From Youngiibacter fragilis 232.1 (GTDB taxonomy: Bacteria; Bacillota; Clostridia; Clostridiales; Clostridiaceae): a stretch of DNA of 64,000 nucleotides. The position numbers were made by a program, and so were the translations under genes. The notes under the pieces were generated by a model. That model ran no database searches. It had not been told where the DNA came from and saw only the letters and a program-made list of their open reading frames with translations. The stretch is from NCBI RefSeq assembly GCF_000495435.3, contig NZ_AXUN02000189.1, positions 1 to 64,000 of the forward strand, read 5' to 3'. Positions 50,358 through 60,028 of this stretch are shown here, piece after piece; the first letter of the stretch is position 1, and each line of letters begins with the position of its first letter.

Positions 50358-51380
50358 ATGAAGGAAGAGATATTATTCTGCAAGGGTGGAGGCTGCACGG
50401 CAAAGCTTGGAGCAGGAATACTTGAGTCCGTACTTGGCAAATTGCCAAGGCCAACTGATGCCAATCTGATAGTAGGCTTTGAAAGCTCAGATGATGCTGC
50501 CGTATACAGGCTGACAGATGACATTGCCTTTGTGCAGACACTGGACTTTTTCCCTCCGATGGTTGAGGACCCCTACACCTTCGGGCAGATTGCAGCTGCA
50601 AATGCCTTATCAGATGTCTATGCCATGGGTGGTGAGGTAAAGACTGCCCTGAATATTGTCTGCTTCCCGGAGACGATGGACCTGAACATTCTTGGGAAGA
50701 TACTCCAGGGTGGAAGCGAAAAGGTAATGGAGGCCGGAGGGTCACTTGCCGGGGGACACTCGATAAATGACACTGACGTAAAGTATGGATTATCGGTAAC
50801 TGGAATAGTTCACCCGGACAGGATATTCAGGAACAATACCTGCAGGGAAGGAGACCTCCTGATACTGACAAAACCCCTTGGAGTTGGAATAGTCTGCACG
50901 GCTGACAGGATCGGCGAGAGCTCAGAGGAGGCCATGGAAAAGGCGATCCGTTCCATGACCACGCTAAACAAGTATGCTGCTGAGGTCTTCAGAAAGTATG
51001 ATGTACATGCCTGCACGGATATCACAGGATTCGGATTCCTTGGACATCTAATGGAGATGGTAGGGGACAAATACGGGGCGGAGATTGACAGCATCGAGGT
51101 CCCATACATTCGTGAAGCGGTTCATTACGCAAATGAGTTCTACATCACATCAGCAGGCCAGAAGAACCGAAACCATATAGGCGACAGGGTATTGTTCAAG
51201 GATGTGCCTTTCGCCATGGAAGAGATACTTTTCGACCCGCAGACCTCTGGTGGACTTCTTGTGAGTCTTTCCAGTGAAGATGCCAGAGCCGCCATTTCTG
51301 AAATTGAAGCATTGGGCATGCCCTGCGGAATAGTTGGAAAGATAACAGGGTCAGAGGACAAAAGGATAATCGTGAAATAG
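50358..51380 (+). CDS. selD: selenophosphate synthase
   Basis: SelD makes selenophosphate from selenide and ATP, the donor for all selenium incorporation. The 340-residue protein has the catalytic site GGGCTAK near residue 13 (Cys rather than selenocysteine; codon TGC at 50394-50396), with Lys three residues on. DDAAVY and [13 protein letters not shown] are further synthase motifs. I prefer the ATG at 50358, although AGGA is 13 bases upstream; the frame can extend to TTG/ATG codons at 50322-50325 without a ribosome binding site. yedF follows ten bases later. Confidence 0.93.
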   Translation: MKEEILFCKGGGCTAKLGAGILESVLGKLPRPTDANLIVGFESSDDAAVYRLTDDIAFVQTLDFFPPMVEDPYTFGQIAAANALSDVYAMGGEVKTALNIVCFPETMDLNILGKILQGGSEKVMEAGGSLAGGHSINDTDVKYGLSVTGIVHPDRIFRNNTCREGDLLILTKPLGVGIVCTADRIGESSEEAMEKAIRSMTTLNKYAAEVFRKYDVHACTDITGFGFLGHLMEMVGDKYGAEIDSIEVPYIREAVHYANEFYITSAGQKNRNHIGDRVLFKDVPFAMEEILFDPQTSGGLLVSLSSEDARAAISEIEALGMPCGIVGKITGSEDKRIIVK

Positions 51381-51390
51381 AGGAGGCAAT

Positions 51391-52008
51391 ATGAAAAAGG
51401 AACTTGATGCCAGAGGAAAGGCCTGCCCCATTCCTGTGGTCGAAACAAAGAAGCTGCTTGCCGGTATGGCTTCAGGGGATACTGTTGTGGTAACGGTAGA
51501 CAACTATGTTGCCGTGCAGAACCTGAGCAAGATGGCAAGCCAGAAGAACATACCGGTATCTTCAATTAAGGTCGATGAGTCAGAATATGTAGTGACACTT
51601 ACGATGACTGAGACAGCACCTGAAGCTGAAGACATCGTGGAAGCAGCTGAGTGCATTCCTGACGGGATAAGGGGAAACACGGTAGTTGTGCTCTCTTCAG
51701 ACAAGATGGGCGAAGGTGACGAGAAGCTTGGGCGTACCTTAATGAAAGGATTCATATACGCACTCACCGAGCAGGACATCCTACCGAAAACAATCCTATT
51801 GTATAACAATGGCGCGAAGCTCTCAGTGCATGGCTCTGATTCGCTGCCGGACCTGAAGCTTCTGGAGTCCCAGGGTGTTGAGATACTCACCTGCGGCACC
51901 TGCCTGAACTTCTATGGCATCACTGAAAAGCTTGGTGTAGGATCAGTCACCAACATGTATGTCATTGCAGAAAAGCAGATGAAGGCAGCAAAAATCGTGA
52001 AACCATAA
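51391..52008 (+). CDS. yedF: YedF-type selenium metabolism protein (TusA-DsrE fusion)
   Basis: The 205-residue protein joins an N-terminal TusA-like domain (LDARGKACPIPVVETKKLL, with the conserved Cys in ACPIP) to a C-terminal DsrE-like domain (TCGTCLNFYG). This architecture is typical of YedF, which accompanies selD in many Clostridia and is thought to handle a selenium or sulfur persulfide. GAGGAGG lies six bases before the ATG. Confidence 0.88.
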   Translation: MKKELDARGKACPIPVVETKKLLAGMASGDTVVVTVDNYVAVQNLSKMASQKNIPVSSIKVDESEYVVTLTMTETAPEAEDIVEAAECIPDGIRGNTVVVLSSDKMGEGDEKLGRTLMKGFIYALTEQDILPKTILLYNNGAKLSVHGSDSLPDLKLLESQGVEILTCGTCLNFYGITEKLGVGSVTNMYVIAEKQMKAAKIVKP

Positions 52009-52067
52009 GATCCGATAATGGTCTGACAGGCATATTATCAGGAAAAGAACCGGAAGAAGGGACACTC

Positions 52068-53210
52068 ATGATTTATCTTGACAACGCAGCGACCACATAC
52101 CACAAGCCGCCTGAAGTGGCAGAGGCCGTATTCAATGCGCTCCAGGGTACCGGGAGCAGCGGAAGGGGAGCACACGGTGCATCACTCGAGGCAAGCCGGA
52201 TCGTGTTCAGGACCAGGGCGGCGATCTCAGAGATTTTCAATGTGACTGACCCTTCAAGGGTAGTATTCACCTCCAATGCAACGGAAAGCCTGAACATTGC
52301 CATTCAGGGGCTGCTTTCTCCAGGAGACCGATGCATAACCACAGCCATGGAGCACAACAGCGTGCTTCGGCCGCTTTACCATATGGAGACAAAGGGAATA
52401 AGGCTTGATATTCTTCCTGCCGACAGCAGAGGAAGGGTAGACCCCGGACTCTTTGAGGCGGCGATAAGGCCGGACACCAAAGCGATCATCATGGCACATG
52501 GTTCAAACGTCACCGGAAATGTCACGGACATACAGGCAATCGGGGATCTTTGCAGGCGTCACAGGCTTCTTTTCATAGTTGATGCCGCCCAGACTGCAGG
52601 TCTTTTGCCAATAGATATGGTTAGGAGCCATATCTCAGCCCTGTGCCTTTCAGGACACAAGAGCCTTCTCGGCCCTCAGGGTACAGGTGCGCTTTGCCTT
52701 GCGGAAGGTGTGCTCCCTGAACCACTGATATACGGCGGGACAGGAATGGATAGCTTTGCGAAGAACATGCCATCAGTCCTCCCCGAAAATCTTGAGGCTG
52801 GTACTTTAAATGTACATGGTCTGGCTGGACTCCTGGCATCTTGCGGCTATATCAGGAGCTACGGACAGGACAGGATGCATAGAGAGGCTACAGCGCTTTC
52901 GAAAGCCTTCATTGATGGGATAATGGACATCGAAGGGCTTGTACTATATGGTGATTTTAGTGATGGAAACAGGACCCCTGTGGTTTCCCTTAATATCAGG
53001 GATATGGATGCAGGAGAGCTTGCCGATGAGCTTTATGAAAGGTTCGGCATTGCCGTACGTGCCGGTGCCCATTGTGCACCGCTTGTACACAGGACATTCG
53101 GAACGGAAAAGCAGGGAATGGTAAGGTTCAGCTTCTCCCATTTCAATACCATGGAGGAAGTCAAGGCAGCTATTGATGCCTTAAGGACCATCGGGGAGGA
53201 AGCAAGATGA
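52068..53210 (+). CDS. cysteine desulfurase / selenocysteine lyase-like aminotransferase (class V)
   Basis: A 380-residue PLP enzyme. The start MIYLDNAATTYHKP, the His of EHNSVLRPL, VDAAQTAG and the PLP Lys in SGHKSLLGPQG are all present. Its place between yedF and DUF3343 in a selenium cluster suggests it delivers selenium from selenocysteine or free Cys-bound forms, but a general cysteine desulfurase role remains possible. The next gene overlaps its stop. Confidence 0.9.
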   Translation: MIYLDNAATTYHKPPEVAEAVFNALQGTGSSGRGAHGASLEASRIVFRTRAAISEIFNVTDPSRVVFTSNATESLNIAIQGLLSPGDRCITTAMEHNSVLRPLYHMETKGIRLDILPADSRGRVDPGLFEAAIRPDTKAIIMAHGSNVTGNVTDIQAIGDLCRRHRLLFIVDAAQTAGLLPIDMVRSHISALCLSGHKSLLGPQGTGALCLAEGVLPEPLIYGGTGMDSFAKNMPSVLPENLEAGTLNVHGLAGLLASCGYIRSYGQDRMHREATALSKAFIDGIMDIEGLVLYGDFSDGNRTPVVSLNIRDMDAGELADELYERFGIAVRAGAHCAPLVHRTFGTEKQGMVRFSFSHFNTMEEVKAAIDALRTIGEEAR

Positions 53211-53443
53211 GGGTCAAGGAGCTGCAATGTGTGATCACATTCCACGCAACCACCGAAGCGATGGCTTTTGAGGACTCCGCAAAGGCTGCAGGCTTCAATG
53301 GAAGGCTGATCCCGGTTCCGACATCCATAACGGCAGGATGCGGACTTGCCTGGAAAGATGCTCCGGAGAACAAGGAAACTTTGCTTCGATTCATAAAGGA
53401 GCAAGGACTTGCATTCGAAGCCATTCATGAGCTTGTCATTTAG
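53207..53443 (+). CDS. DUF3343 putative Se/S carrier protein
   Basis: A 78-residue protein starting at an ATG that overlaps the previous stop (ATGA). It has one conserved-looking Cys in TAGCGLAWK. DUF3343 proteins often accompany selenium genes and are proposed carriers of selenium or sulfur; the activity is not established. It ends the selD-yedF-lyase cluster. The 23-base gap to the next gene holds an AAAGGAGAG. Confidence 0.85.
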   Translation: MRVKELQCVITFHATTEAMAFEDSAKAAGFNGRLIPVPTSITAGCGLAWKDAPENKETLLRFIKEQGLAFEAIHELVI

Positions 53444-53466
53444 AAGCTTGTAAAGGAGAGATCCAT

Positions 53467-53835
53467 ATGGCCGACAAACCCAAGACTGTTGAAGAATATG
53501 TTGAAGCCCTGCCTGAAAATGCCAGGAGACATTTCATGGAGATGATGGCGATCCTTTCGGAAACAGCCCCTGAGGCCAGCATATCGCTTAAATGGGGGAC
53601 CCCGGCATTCTCGTATGACAGGATACTCTTCACAGTAGCTGCATACAAGAAACATATGAACTTCTGTCCCACACCTTCAGTGATAAGCGAATGCAGGGAT
53701 GAGCTTATATCACAAAAGGTAACAGACTGCGCACTTCAGATACCTTATGATAAGCCAATTCCTGCCGAAACTGTCAGGAAGCTGGCCGAATGCAGGATAA
53801 AGGACCTTGTGGAGAACGATGCAAGGTGGATGTAG
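53467..53835 (+). CDS. DUF1801/YdhG-like protein
   Basis: A 122-residue protein of the small YdhG/frataxin-like fold group, recognisable by LKWGTPAFSYDRILFTVAAYKKHMNFC across residues 38-64 and by the terminal region LQIPYDKPIP. Function is unknown; these proteins are widespread. AAAGGAG precedes the ATG. It may be co-transcribed with the selenium genes by position only. Confidence 0.8.
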   Translation: MADKPKTVEEYVEALPENARRHFMEMMAILSETAPEASISLKWGTPAFSYDRILFTVAAYKKHMNFCPTPSVISECRDELISQKVTDCALQIPYDKPIPAETVRKLAECRIKDLVENDARWM

Positions 53836-53862
53836 GAAGCATCAATAACAGCCGGAACAATA

Positions 53863-53906
53863 ATAAGAGCGGTCATGGATCAATAAAGATCTTTGACCGC
53901 TCTTAT
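53863..53906. terminator. bidirectional terminator
   Basis: ATAAGAGCGGTCA (53863-53875) pairs perfectly with TGACCGCTCTTAT (53894-53906), between convergent genes. Confidence 0.75.
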
Positions 53907-53949
53907 CAAATGAAATCCATACAAATGGACATATCATGGTAAAGGTCTG

Positions 53950-54981
53950 TCACATGGAAACCGGAACAGAGAGCATATCTCTTAGAACGTTCCTGTCATG
54001 GATCAGGTGAAGAAGCTCCTCCTCGGTTGAGATGACATCAGTTCTCCTCTTGAAGAATTTGTTTGCCTTCCTGGCCAATCTTCTGTTGTCATCGTCAAGG
54101 GATGTTATGAAGTCGGTGATGCTCCTACCCTGATAAAGAGTGATGAGATAAAGCGCGACTATCTGCTTTACCAGCGAGAGAATCGACCCTTCGATCCAAT
54201 AGTCAACATGTGGAAGATCAACTTTCTTCTCCATAAGCCTTATGTAGTCATCAAGCCCGTCTTCGTTTGATTCCCAGAAATCGATATAGGCATAATCAAA
54301 TCCTCTGAGGTACTCCTCGTTGAAGTACTCATAGGCATCCCCGTGGATTATCTCAAGGTTCTTGACTGTATTGAACTGAGGTCGGATGACCTTGTTGAAA
54401 AGGTCGATCACGTCCTTATTGTGTTCAATTACAGTGACACTTTCCACGCTATCCTTCAGGAGCCACATGTAGGGCAGAAAGCCTATTCCAAGCCCCATGG
54501 TAAGGCATTTGCCTGAGCCTTTCTCTATACCTTCCGCCATGCTTATGATCTCACTGGGAGCCGGGGACATCCAGGTTATATTGCCTTCCTTAAGTGATGG
54601 CATCGCCAGATCAATGTTGAAGTATCCGACTGGATGGTAATGGAAAAGATATTTTCCGAGCTGCCTGTTGAAGTCCGTGTTCATAAGTGTCCTTTTGGGA
54701 ATGACATCTTTGGAATACTTTACTGTCGGGAAATCGACCTTGTCGAAACTGATATTTCGAAAGTATGGGTTATCAGTCAGTATCCTTTCATCCAGTGCCA
54801 GGCTTCCGCCGTGCATCCCATATTTTTTGAGGATACCCTCTACCTGCCTTTCCATGCCCGGAGTCAGCGGCTTCTCAAGGTATTCAAGGATATCAGCAAG
54901 GTAGTTCCGCTGGTCAAACATTGACTGCATGATGGCACTGATCGCTGATTTGGTTTCAGGATTCTTTTCTATTGTAATCAT
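53950..54981 (-). CDS. SAM-dependent methyltransferase/spermidine synthase-fold protein
   Basis: A 343-residue protein whose centre has a Rossmann SAM-binding pattern: CLTMGLGIGFLPY (motif I), VTVIEHNKDVID with the acidic residue that holds the ribose, and NLEIIHGDAYEYF. Flanking regions are unfamiliar, with a helical C-terminus. I chose the ATG at 54981, five bases after GAGGT; the longer TTG start at 55017 has no ribosome binding site. The substrate is unknown. Confidence 0.65.
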   Translation of the reverse strand: MITIEKNPETKSAISAIMQSMFDQRNYLADILEYLEKPLTPGMERQVEGILKKYGMHGGSLALDERILTDNPYFRNISFDKVDFPTVKYSKDVIPKRTLMNTDFNRQLGKYLFHYHPVGYFNIDLAMPSLKEGNITWMSPAPSEIISMAEGIEKGSGKCLTMGLGIGFLPYMWLLKDSVESVTVIEHNKDVIDLFNKVIRPQFNTVKNLEIIHGDAYEYFNEEYLRGFDYAYIDFWESNEDGLDDYIRLMEKKVDLPHVDYWIEGSILSLVKQIVALYLITLYQGRSITDFITSLDDDNRRLARKANKFFKRRTDVISTEEELLHLIHDRNVLRDMLSVPVSM

Positions 54982-55191
54982 TTGGTACCTCGTAAATTGT
55001 CTATTTAACTTATTCAATCCATGTTATCATATCGGCCTTTGTCCCTGCAAAGAGAAATCATGTGGTTTCAGTATGTAGATGCCCGTGAAATAATCATCTT
55101 TTGTTGGTAAAAGCGTTGAAACAGTATTGCTATATAGATATGTAAGAACTTAATATGGATATAGAGTGAAAAGATTCGAGGAGGTGACGGA

Positions 55192-55890
55192 ATGAAGCAG
55201 ATCATTGCCCTCGGTGGCGGGGGATTCTCCACTGAACCGGAGAATGAGCTTATTGACCGGTACATTTTAGGGTGCAGTGGAAAAGAAAATCCGAAGATAT
55301 GCTATGTTCCGACTGCAAGTGGAGATTCAGACATCTGCATCTCCTGGTTCTATGATTTCTTCAATAAAATGGAATGCCAGCCTTCGCATTTGTCTCTGTT
55401 CAAGCCGCCATCAAGGGACATCGAAGCCTTCGTGCTTGAAAAGGACATCATTTATGTGGGTGGAGGCAGCACTAAGAACCTCATGGTCCTGTGGAAGGAA
55501 TGGGGATTGGACAAGGTAATGAGAAAAGCCTGGGAAAAAGGTATGGTTCTTGCGGGAATCAGCGCAGGCTCAATCTGCTGGTTCGAGCAGGGGCTTACAG
55601 ATTCATACGGTGACAGTCTTGAACCTCTTGAGTGCCTTGGATTCCTTAAGGGAAGCAACTGCCCCCATTACGATTCTGAGCCGGATAGGCGTCCGGTGTA
55701 TCAGGAGCTTATTGCTTCGGGCAGGCTGCAGCCTGGAATGGCAGCAGAAGATGGAGTTGCATTACATTATCTCGATGACAGACTATTCAAGATAGTAAGC
55801 TCTCACACTGGAAAGTTTGCATATGAAGTTCGGTTTGACGGGAAGCTTATTGAAACGGAGATCCCTGCAGAGTACCTTGGGGAAGTCTGA
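55192..55890 (+). CDS. peptidase E-like (S51 family) peptidase
   Basis: A 232-residue protein with the S51 features GGGGFSTEPE at the start, DIIYVGGGSTKNLM and the nucleophile elbow AGISAGSICWF with the catalytic Ser. S51 enzymes cleave N-terminal Asp dipeptides or related substrates. A strong GAGGAGGTGA precedes the ATG. No functional link to the neighbours is visible. Confidence 0.88.
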   Translation: MKQIIALGGGGFSTEPENELIDRYILGCSGKENPKICYVPTASGDSDICISWFYDFFNKMECQPSHLSLFKPPSRDIEAFVLEKDIIYVGGGSTKNLMVLWKEWGLDKVMRKAWEKGMVLAGISAGSICWFEQGLTDSYGDSLEPLECLGFLKGSNCPHYDSEPDRRPVYQELIASGRLQPGMAAEDGVALHYLDDRLFKIVSSHTGKFAYEVRFDGKLIETEIPAEYLGEV

Positions 55891-55925
55891 CTAAAGAAGA
55901 TACTATAGATTATGGAAAGGCGGTA

Positions 55926-56654
55926 ATGAGTTCAGAATGGGGGTTAAAGATGGAACAACATGTACTAGCTTCTGACGCAGGCACCATCGGCAAGGACTGG
56001 CGGACGTTACTTCGGATCTCAGGTGTTGCAGCAATTATCATGGTGATCCTTATTCCCATACAGGTCATCATATTCTCTGTCTCCCTGCCTCCTGAAACAA
56101 TAGAGGGATGGTTCGAGCTGTTCAGGAAAAGCTGGCTCCTCGGTCTCATACACCTCGACAGTATCTACATTATCGACAATGTGCTTGTTGCGGTAATCTA
56201 TCTTTCGCTTTATGTGCTTCTAAGGAAAAGGGATGAGAGCCTAATGGCGATCGCCATGCTCCTCGGATTCTTAGGTATAGCAGCTTATTTCGCATCGAAT
56301 ACATCCTTTGAGATGCTGTCTCTCAGCAGGGCTTTCGAAAGGACATCAAGTGAAGCGGACAGGAACATGATAATGGCATCTGCCATGGTTATGATAGAGA
56401 CCTGGAGAGGAACAGCCTTCAATACATACTATGTCTTGAATGGAATTACGCTGCTGCTCATATCGAAGGTAATGTACGGAAGCGGTATTTTCAGCAACAG
56501 GACAGCTGTCGTAGGGCTGATATCAGGCATATTGATGGTAGTACCGTCAACAGCAGGAATCATAGGGCTTATATTTTCACTTCTGTCCCTGATCCCCTGG
56601 ATAGTATTCTGTATCATGATCGCAGCAAGGCTTAGGAAGCTGAGCCGCATATAA
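55926..56654 (+). CDS. DUF4386-like membrane protein
   Basis: A 242-residue protein with about six hydrophobic segments, consistent with DUF4386 proteins of unknown function. The ATG at 55926 follows AAAGG by five bases; an in-frame ATG at 55950 is an alternative. It lies 35 bases after the peptidase gene. Confidence 0.65.
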   Translation: MSSEWGLKMEQHVLASDAGTIGKDWRTLLRISGVAAIIMVILIPIQVIIFSVSLPPETIEGWFELFRKSWLLGLIHLDSIYIIDNVLVAVIYLSLYVLLRKRDESLMAIAMLLGFLGIAAYFASNTSFEMLSLSRAFERTSSEADRNMIMASAMVMIETWRGTAFNTYYVLNGITLLLISKVMYGSGIFSNRTAVVGLISGILMVVPSTAGIIGLIFSLLSLIPWIVFCIMIAARLRKLSRI

Positions 56655-56738
56655 ATTACGGATAGCATATGTTTACTTGAATGGTGATACAATAAGAAAA
56701 AGTGTCTGTAAATAATCATTAAATAAGGAGTGTGTGGA

Positions 56739-57128
56739 ATGAAAGTTGAGAGACTGGACAGGCTGTGTATTGGGGTGCCGGACCTGGAAGAAGGCAAGGC
56801 TATGTTTGGAAGGACTATGGGACTTGAGTTCGAGTTCTCTGGCGAAGCGACAATGCCTGACGGCAAAAAGGTGAAGCTCGCAATAAGCAACCAGGGAATT
56901 GAGCTGCTGGAGATACCAGGAAAAGAGATACATTTCAGGAGCTTCCATTTCAAGGTTGATGGCATCGAAAAGGCTGCTGAAGAGGTTAGGGCCAGTGGAA
57001 TAAACATAATCAGCGAATTCAAGGTAGGAAACATGGAAGAGAAGGTCATGGACCTTTTCGGCCTCAGGGCAATACTAATTGACTATCCTGGAAACGACCC
57101 TGCAAAGGCAGCCAGAGGAGAAGAATAA
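56739..57128 (+). CDS. VOC/glyoxalase-superfamily protein
   Basis: A 129-residue protein with the beta-alpha-beta-beta-beta layout of VOC proteins (RLDRLCIGVPDLEEGKAMF at the start, IELLEIPG, MDLFGLRAILIDY). Metal ligands are not clear by eye, so the activity is open. AAGGAG lies eight bases before the ATG; the frame runs three codons further upstream to a GTG. Confidence 0.75.
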   Translation: MKVERLDRLCIGVPDLEEGKAMFGRTMGLEFEFSGEATMPDGKKVKLAISNQGIELLEIPGKEIHFRSFHFKVDGIEKAAEEVRASGINIISEFKVGNMEEKVMDLFGLRAILIDYPGNDPAKAARGEE

Positions 57129-57144
57129 ACCATCTGAAATTTAC

Positions 57145-57177
57145 TATGCCCCGCTTGCCAAAATGACAAGCGGGGCA
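57145..57177. terminator. hairpin terminator between VOC and aldo/keto reductase genes
   Basis: ATGCCCCGCTTG (57145-57156) pairs perfectly with CAAGCGGGGCAT (57166-57177) around a 9-base loop, between convergent genes. Confidence 0.75.
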
Positions 57178-57223
57178 TTTCATCAATGAAATCAGCAAAC
57201 CCAATTTGAAAGAGAGTATCACA

Positions 57224-58189
57224 TTATCTGCCTATCGAGCTGACCTTCTCCATAAGACCGGCTGGCGCGTTCCATTCTACCGCTTCAACCGCATCGGTGA
57301 CATGATAGGTCTTGCTTGCGCCAATTATCGCGGATGTAACCTGTTTCTGGTTTATTATCCATGACATGGCAAGCTTTGGAAGACTCACTCCATTATCCAT
57401 TGCAATCTCCATATAGGATTCTACAAGCTTATAGTCACGCTCAGTGAAGTAGTTCTTAAGCAGCTGTTCACCGTGTGCACCGCGGCTGTCATCTGGAAGA
57501 GGTGATCCCATCTTGTATTTTCCGCTCAGCATTCCCCGGCCTAGCGGACTGTATACCATCAGGCCCACTTCCTCAGATTTGCAGAATGGAATTATCTCAT
57601 CCTCGATCTCCCTTCGAAGAAGGTTGTACTGGGACTGTACTGCGATGTATTTTTCAAGGTTCATGCTGTCGCAGATTGCGTTGCTCTTTGCTATCTGCCA
57701 TGCAGCATAGTTGGAGCAGCCGATATATCGGACCTTTCCCTGCCTGACAATGTCATTTAAAGTTCGAAGCGTCTCTTCAAGTGGAGTATCGGTTCCGAAT
57801 CGGTGGACCTGGTAATAGTCAATGTAGTCAGTCTGAAGCCTTTTCAGCTGATGCTCAACTTCTCTCATGATATGGATACGTGAATACCCATAGTCATTCT
57901 CGCCTCTTCCCATTGGGTTGCCAACCTTAGTGGCGAGGACCACATTGTCTCTTCTTCCCTTCAGTGCTCTTCCGATGATCTCCTCTGACTCACCGGTGCC
58001 ATATTTGAAGTCCTCATCCTGCCCTTTTCCATAGAAATTCGCAGTATCGATGAAATTAATGCCAGCATCAAGTGCAACATCGATTATTTCCCTTGATGCG
58101 GCTTCATCGATCCATCTCCCGAATGCCATTGTTCCGAGGCAAAGCTGCGACACATCGAGTCCTGATTTTCCAAGCCGGCTGTATTGCAT
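57224..58189 (-). CDS. aldo/keto reductase
   Basis: A 321-residue TIM-barrel oxidoreductase. The catalytic tetrad is visible: Asp and Tyr in DTANFYGKG, Lys in LATKVGNP and His in YYQVHRFG. LCLGTMAFGRW near the start and SAIIGASKTYHV near the end are the usual NADPH-site segments. It is probably a general aldehyde/ketone reductase. It stands alone on its strand. Confidence 0.92.
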   Translation of the reverse strand: MQYSRLGKSGLDVSQLCLGTMAFGRWIDEAASREIIDVALDAGINFIDTANFYGKGQDEDFKYGTGESEEIIGRALKGRRDNVVLATKVGNPMGRGENDYGYSRIHIMREVEHQLKRLQTDYIDYYQVHRFGTDTPLEETLRTLNDIVRQGKVRYIGCSNYAAWQIAKSNAICDSMNLEKYIAVQSQYNLLRREIEDEIIPFCKSEEVGLMVYSPLGRGMLSGKYKMGSPLPDDSRGAHGEQLLKNYFTERDYKLVESYMEIAMDNGVSLPKLAMSWIINQKQVTSAIIGASKTYHVTDAVEAVEWNAPAGLMEKVSSIGR

Positions 58190-58465
58190 TGGTAGCCCTC
58201 CTTATATTTTGTTTCAACTGGTCCTTGAGTATTCTTTTGGTATGTTCTAAGTCAATCTTGTCACCTGCAAATGATATAGTCAACGGATATCGTGATAAGT
58301 CCTGCAACATCCGGCATAGAAACCAGATCAACTTCATGATTGGGTTACATGAATTGGTTTGGATATCTGAAGATATAAATATGAGTATTTTTGTGATATG
58401 ATGACAATGGTAAGAAGTAACTTTTTCTGCAGTATTTTATTTGCTTCTCGAATATGAGGTGAAGA

Positions 58466-59362
58466 ATGAAGAAACAGCTAATTACAGTCCCGTTGGCAAT
58501 ACTTATCCTGCTCCAGGCGATATCGCTCTTCAGGATAGGCAGCCTGCAATCCGAGATAACCAATCTGAACAATCAGATATCCGGCTTGCAGACAATTCAG
58601 TCCAGTCTCGCCAATAGCATCTATAATAATGTTGAAAACCTGTTGAAGAAGCAGGGAAGCATAATCGACTCATATGATTTTTCGGTAGGGGATGTTGATA
58701 AGGACGGCTATAAGGTGCCGGTTACTTTTTCTGTCACTCCAAAGGAATCAAGTACGGATACAACCGCAGTGCTTATACTGTCAGGTGAGGACATCGCTAT
58801 GGAGCGCATCGGGACAACGTATAAGGCAACCGGAAACATAAGCATATTTGATGGCCTTTCAGCAACAATAATCCTTTCTGAAAATGGAACTGACAGGACT
58901 GAAAAGCTTGGAGATTTCGGAATGCTCATGGAAAAGTTCATTCCATCGTACTTTGTTACTTTCGATGGCCAAAGCAGCTATATCAAAAAGAATGGTGAAG
59001 CTGCAGGAACCTATGAAAGGAGAGGTAACATTACTCTGGAGTTTCATAATGCAGGGAATGCGTACTTCAAGGAAGCTGCTCTGGTAACCGAGATCGATGG
59101 TATCATTGCAGATGAGTCTGCCATAGCTGACAGACAGGTTCTCCAGGTTAACAAGAAGTTCGAACTTTCAGCAGGCCAGACTCTGGTGATGTATGTCAGG
59201 GCTGTCGATTCCCTTGGTCTGGTACATAAGAAGGTCACAACTGGATTCACATTGGATGCTGAGGGTAATCCTGATGATGATGAATATTGGTTATGGGATA
59301 ATAAGGAAACCATACTTGATGGGGATGGGAACATACTGCATACTTCATATGACGGTTACTGA
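58466..59362 (+). CDS. hypothetical membrane-anchored protein
   Basis: I do not recognise this 298-residue protein. It starts with a lysine pair and a hydrophobic helix (TVPLAILILLQAISLF) and continues with a short coiled-coil-like stretch (LQSEITNLNNQISGLQTIQ). The long extracellular part is rich in beta strands and acidic near the end. It looks like an exported or membrane-anchored surface protein with a single N-terminal helix. GAGGTGA precedes the ATG. No neighbour suggests a role. Confidence 0.6.
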   Translation: MKKQLITVPLAILILLQAISLFRIGSLQSEITNLNNQISGLQTIQSSLANSIYNNVENLLKKQGSIIDSYDFSVGDVDKDGYKVPVTFSVTPKESSTDTTAVLILSGEDIAMERIGTTYKATGNISIFDGLSATIILSENGTDRTEKLGDFGMLMEKFIPSYFVTFDGQSSYIKKNGEAAGTYERRGNITLEFHNAGNAYFKEAALVTEIDGIIADESAIADRQVLQVNKKFELSAGQTLVMYVRAVDSLGLVHKKVTTGFTLDAEGNPDDDEYWLWDNKETILDGDGNILHTSYDGY

Positions 59363-59602
59363 TATCTATGATTGTTAATCCGGATTCTGGTGAAATAAAC
59401 TGCTCAAATATTTGCTTGAATTTCACCTGGAAAAAATAAATTAAATAAATCATGATTTGCTATATCTTTAATCCTGATTATCTGTTAATATAAGAATTGT
59501 CCGTAAGGAACAAAAAAATAAGTACAGTTTATCATATGTATTTGTCTGAAATCTTTGGCTTCAGTAAACACAAAAGAAACTGTAGCTAAGGAGGATGTCA
59601 TT

Positions 59603-59764
59603 ATGATGGCAGATAAGACAATCATTTGCAGAGATTGCAACAACGAATTCACTTTCACAGTAGGTGAGCAGGAATTCTACAAAGAGAAAGGCTTCGAAAA
59701 CGAGCCGGTAAGATGCCCTGATTGCAGAAGAGCTAAGAAAGCTCAGAGCGGCAACAGAAGATAG
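59603..59764 (+). CDS. small zinc-ribbon protein
   Basis: A 53-residue protein with two CxxC pairs, CRDC and CPDC, about 25 residues apart, and a basic tail (RRAKKAQSGNRR). It fits the small zinc-ribbon (zf-trcl-type) proteins of unknown function found in many Firmicutes. A strong AAGGAGG lies eight bases before the ATG, and a good terminator follows, so it is a single-gene unit likely to be well expressed. Confidence 0.85.
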   Translation: MMADKTIICRDCNNEFTFTVGEQEFYKEKGFENEPVRCPDCRRAKKAQSGNRR

Positions 59765-59772
59765 TATCGATT

Positions 59773-59802
59773 GAGCAGAAGGAAACTTCTGCTCTTTTAT
59801 TT
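59773..59802 (+). terminator. rho-independent terminator of the zinc-ribbon gene
   Basis: GAGCAGAAG (59773-59781) pairs with CTTCTGCTC (59786-59794) around GAAA, followed by a T-rich run. Confidence 0.92.
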
Positions 59803-59971
59803 TTCGGAAAATCAGAGCTTGTGATCATCAGGCACAATTTTGCTGTCTATAAGAAATGGATTACCGCAATGTTTAGAAGTTTGTGGCTTATTGCTTCTCA
59901 TAATTCGAAGTGAAACTTAGGCTAAGCTGTTTTGGAAATGCCAAACGATCTTAGAATTGAAACCTAAGATC

Positions 59972-60022
59972 ATAAAAGTCCAGACCAAGTGGATATTCAC
60001 CTGGTCCGGACTTTTATTTTTC
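59972..60022. terminator. hairpin terminator next to the DeoR gene
   Basis: ATAAAAGTC (59972-59980) pairs with GACTTTTAT (60009-60017), with further pairing inside (GACCA with TGGTC, GTG with CAC). A T run follows on the plus strand. It probably ends the minus-strand DeoR gene and shields it from the left. Confidence 0.7.
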
Positions 60023-60028
60023 AAATTA

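Noticed and set aside
50394-50396. Possible selenocysteine codon in selD
   Set aside because: The codon is TGC, an ordinary Cys, so SelD is not a selenoprotein here.
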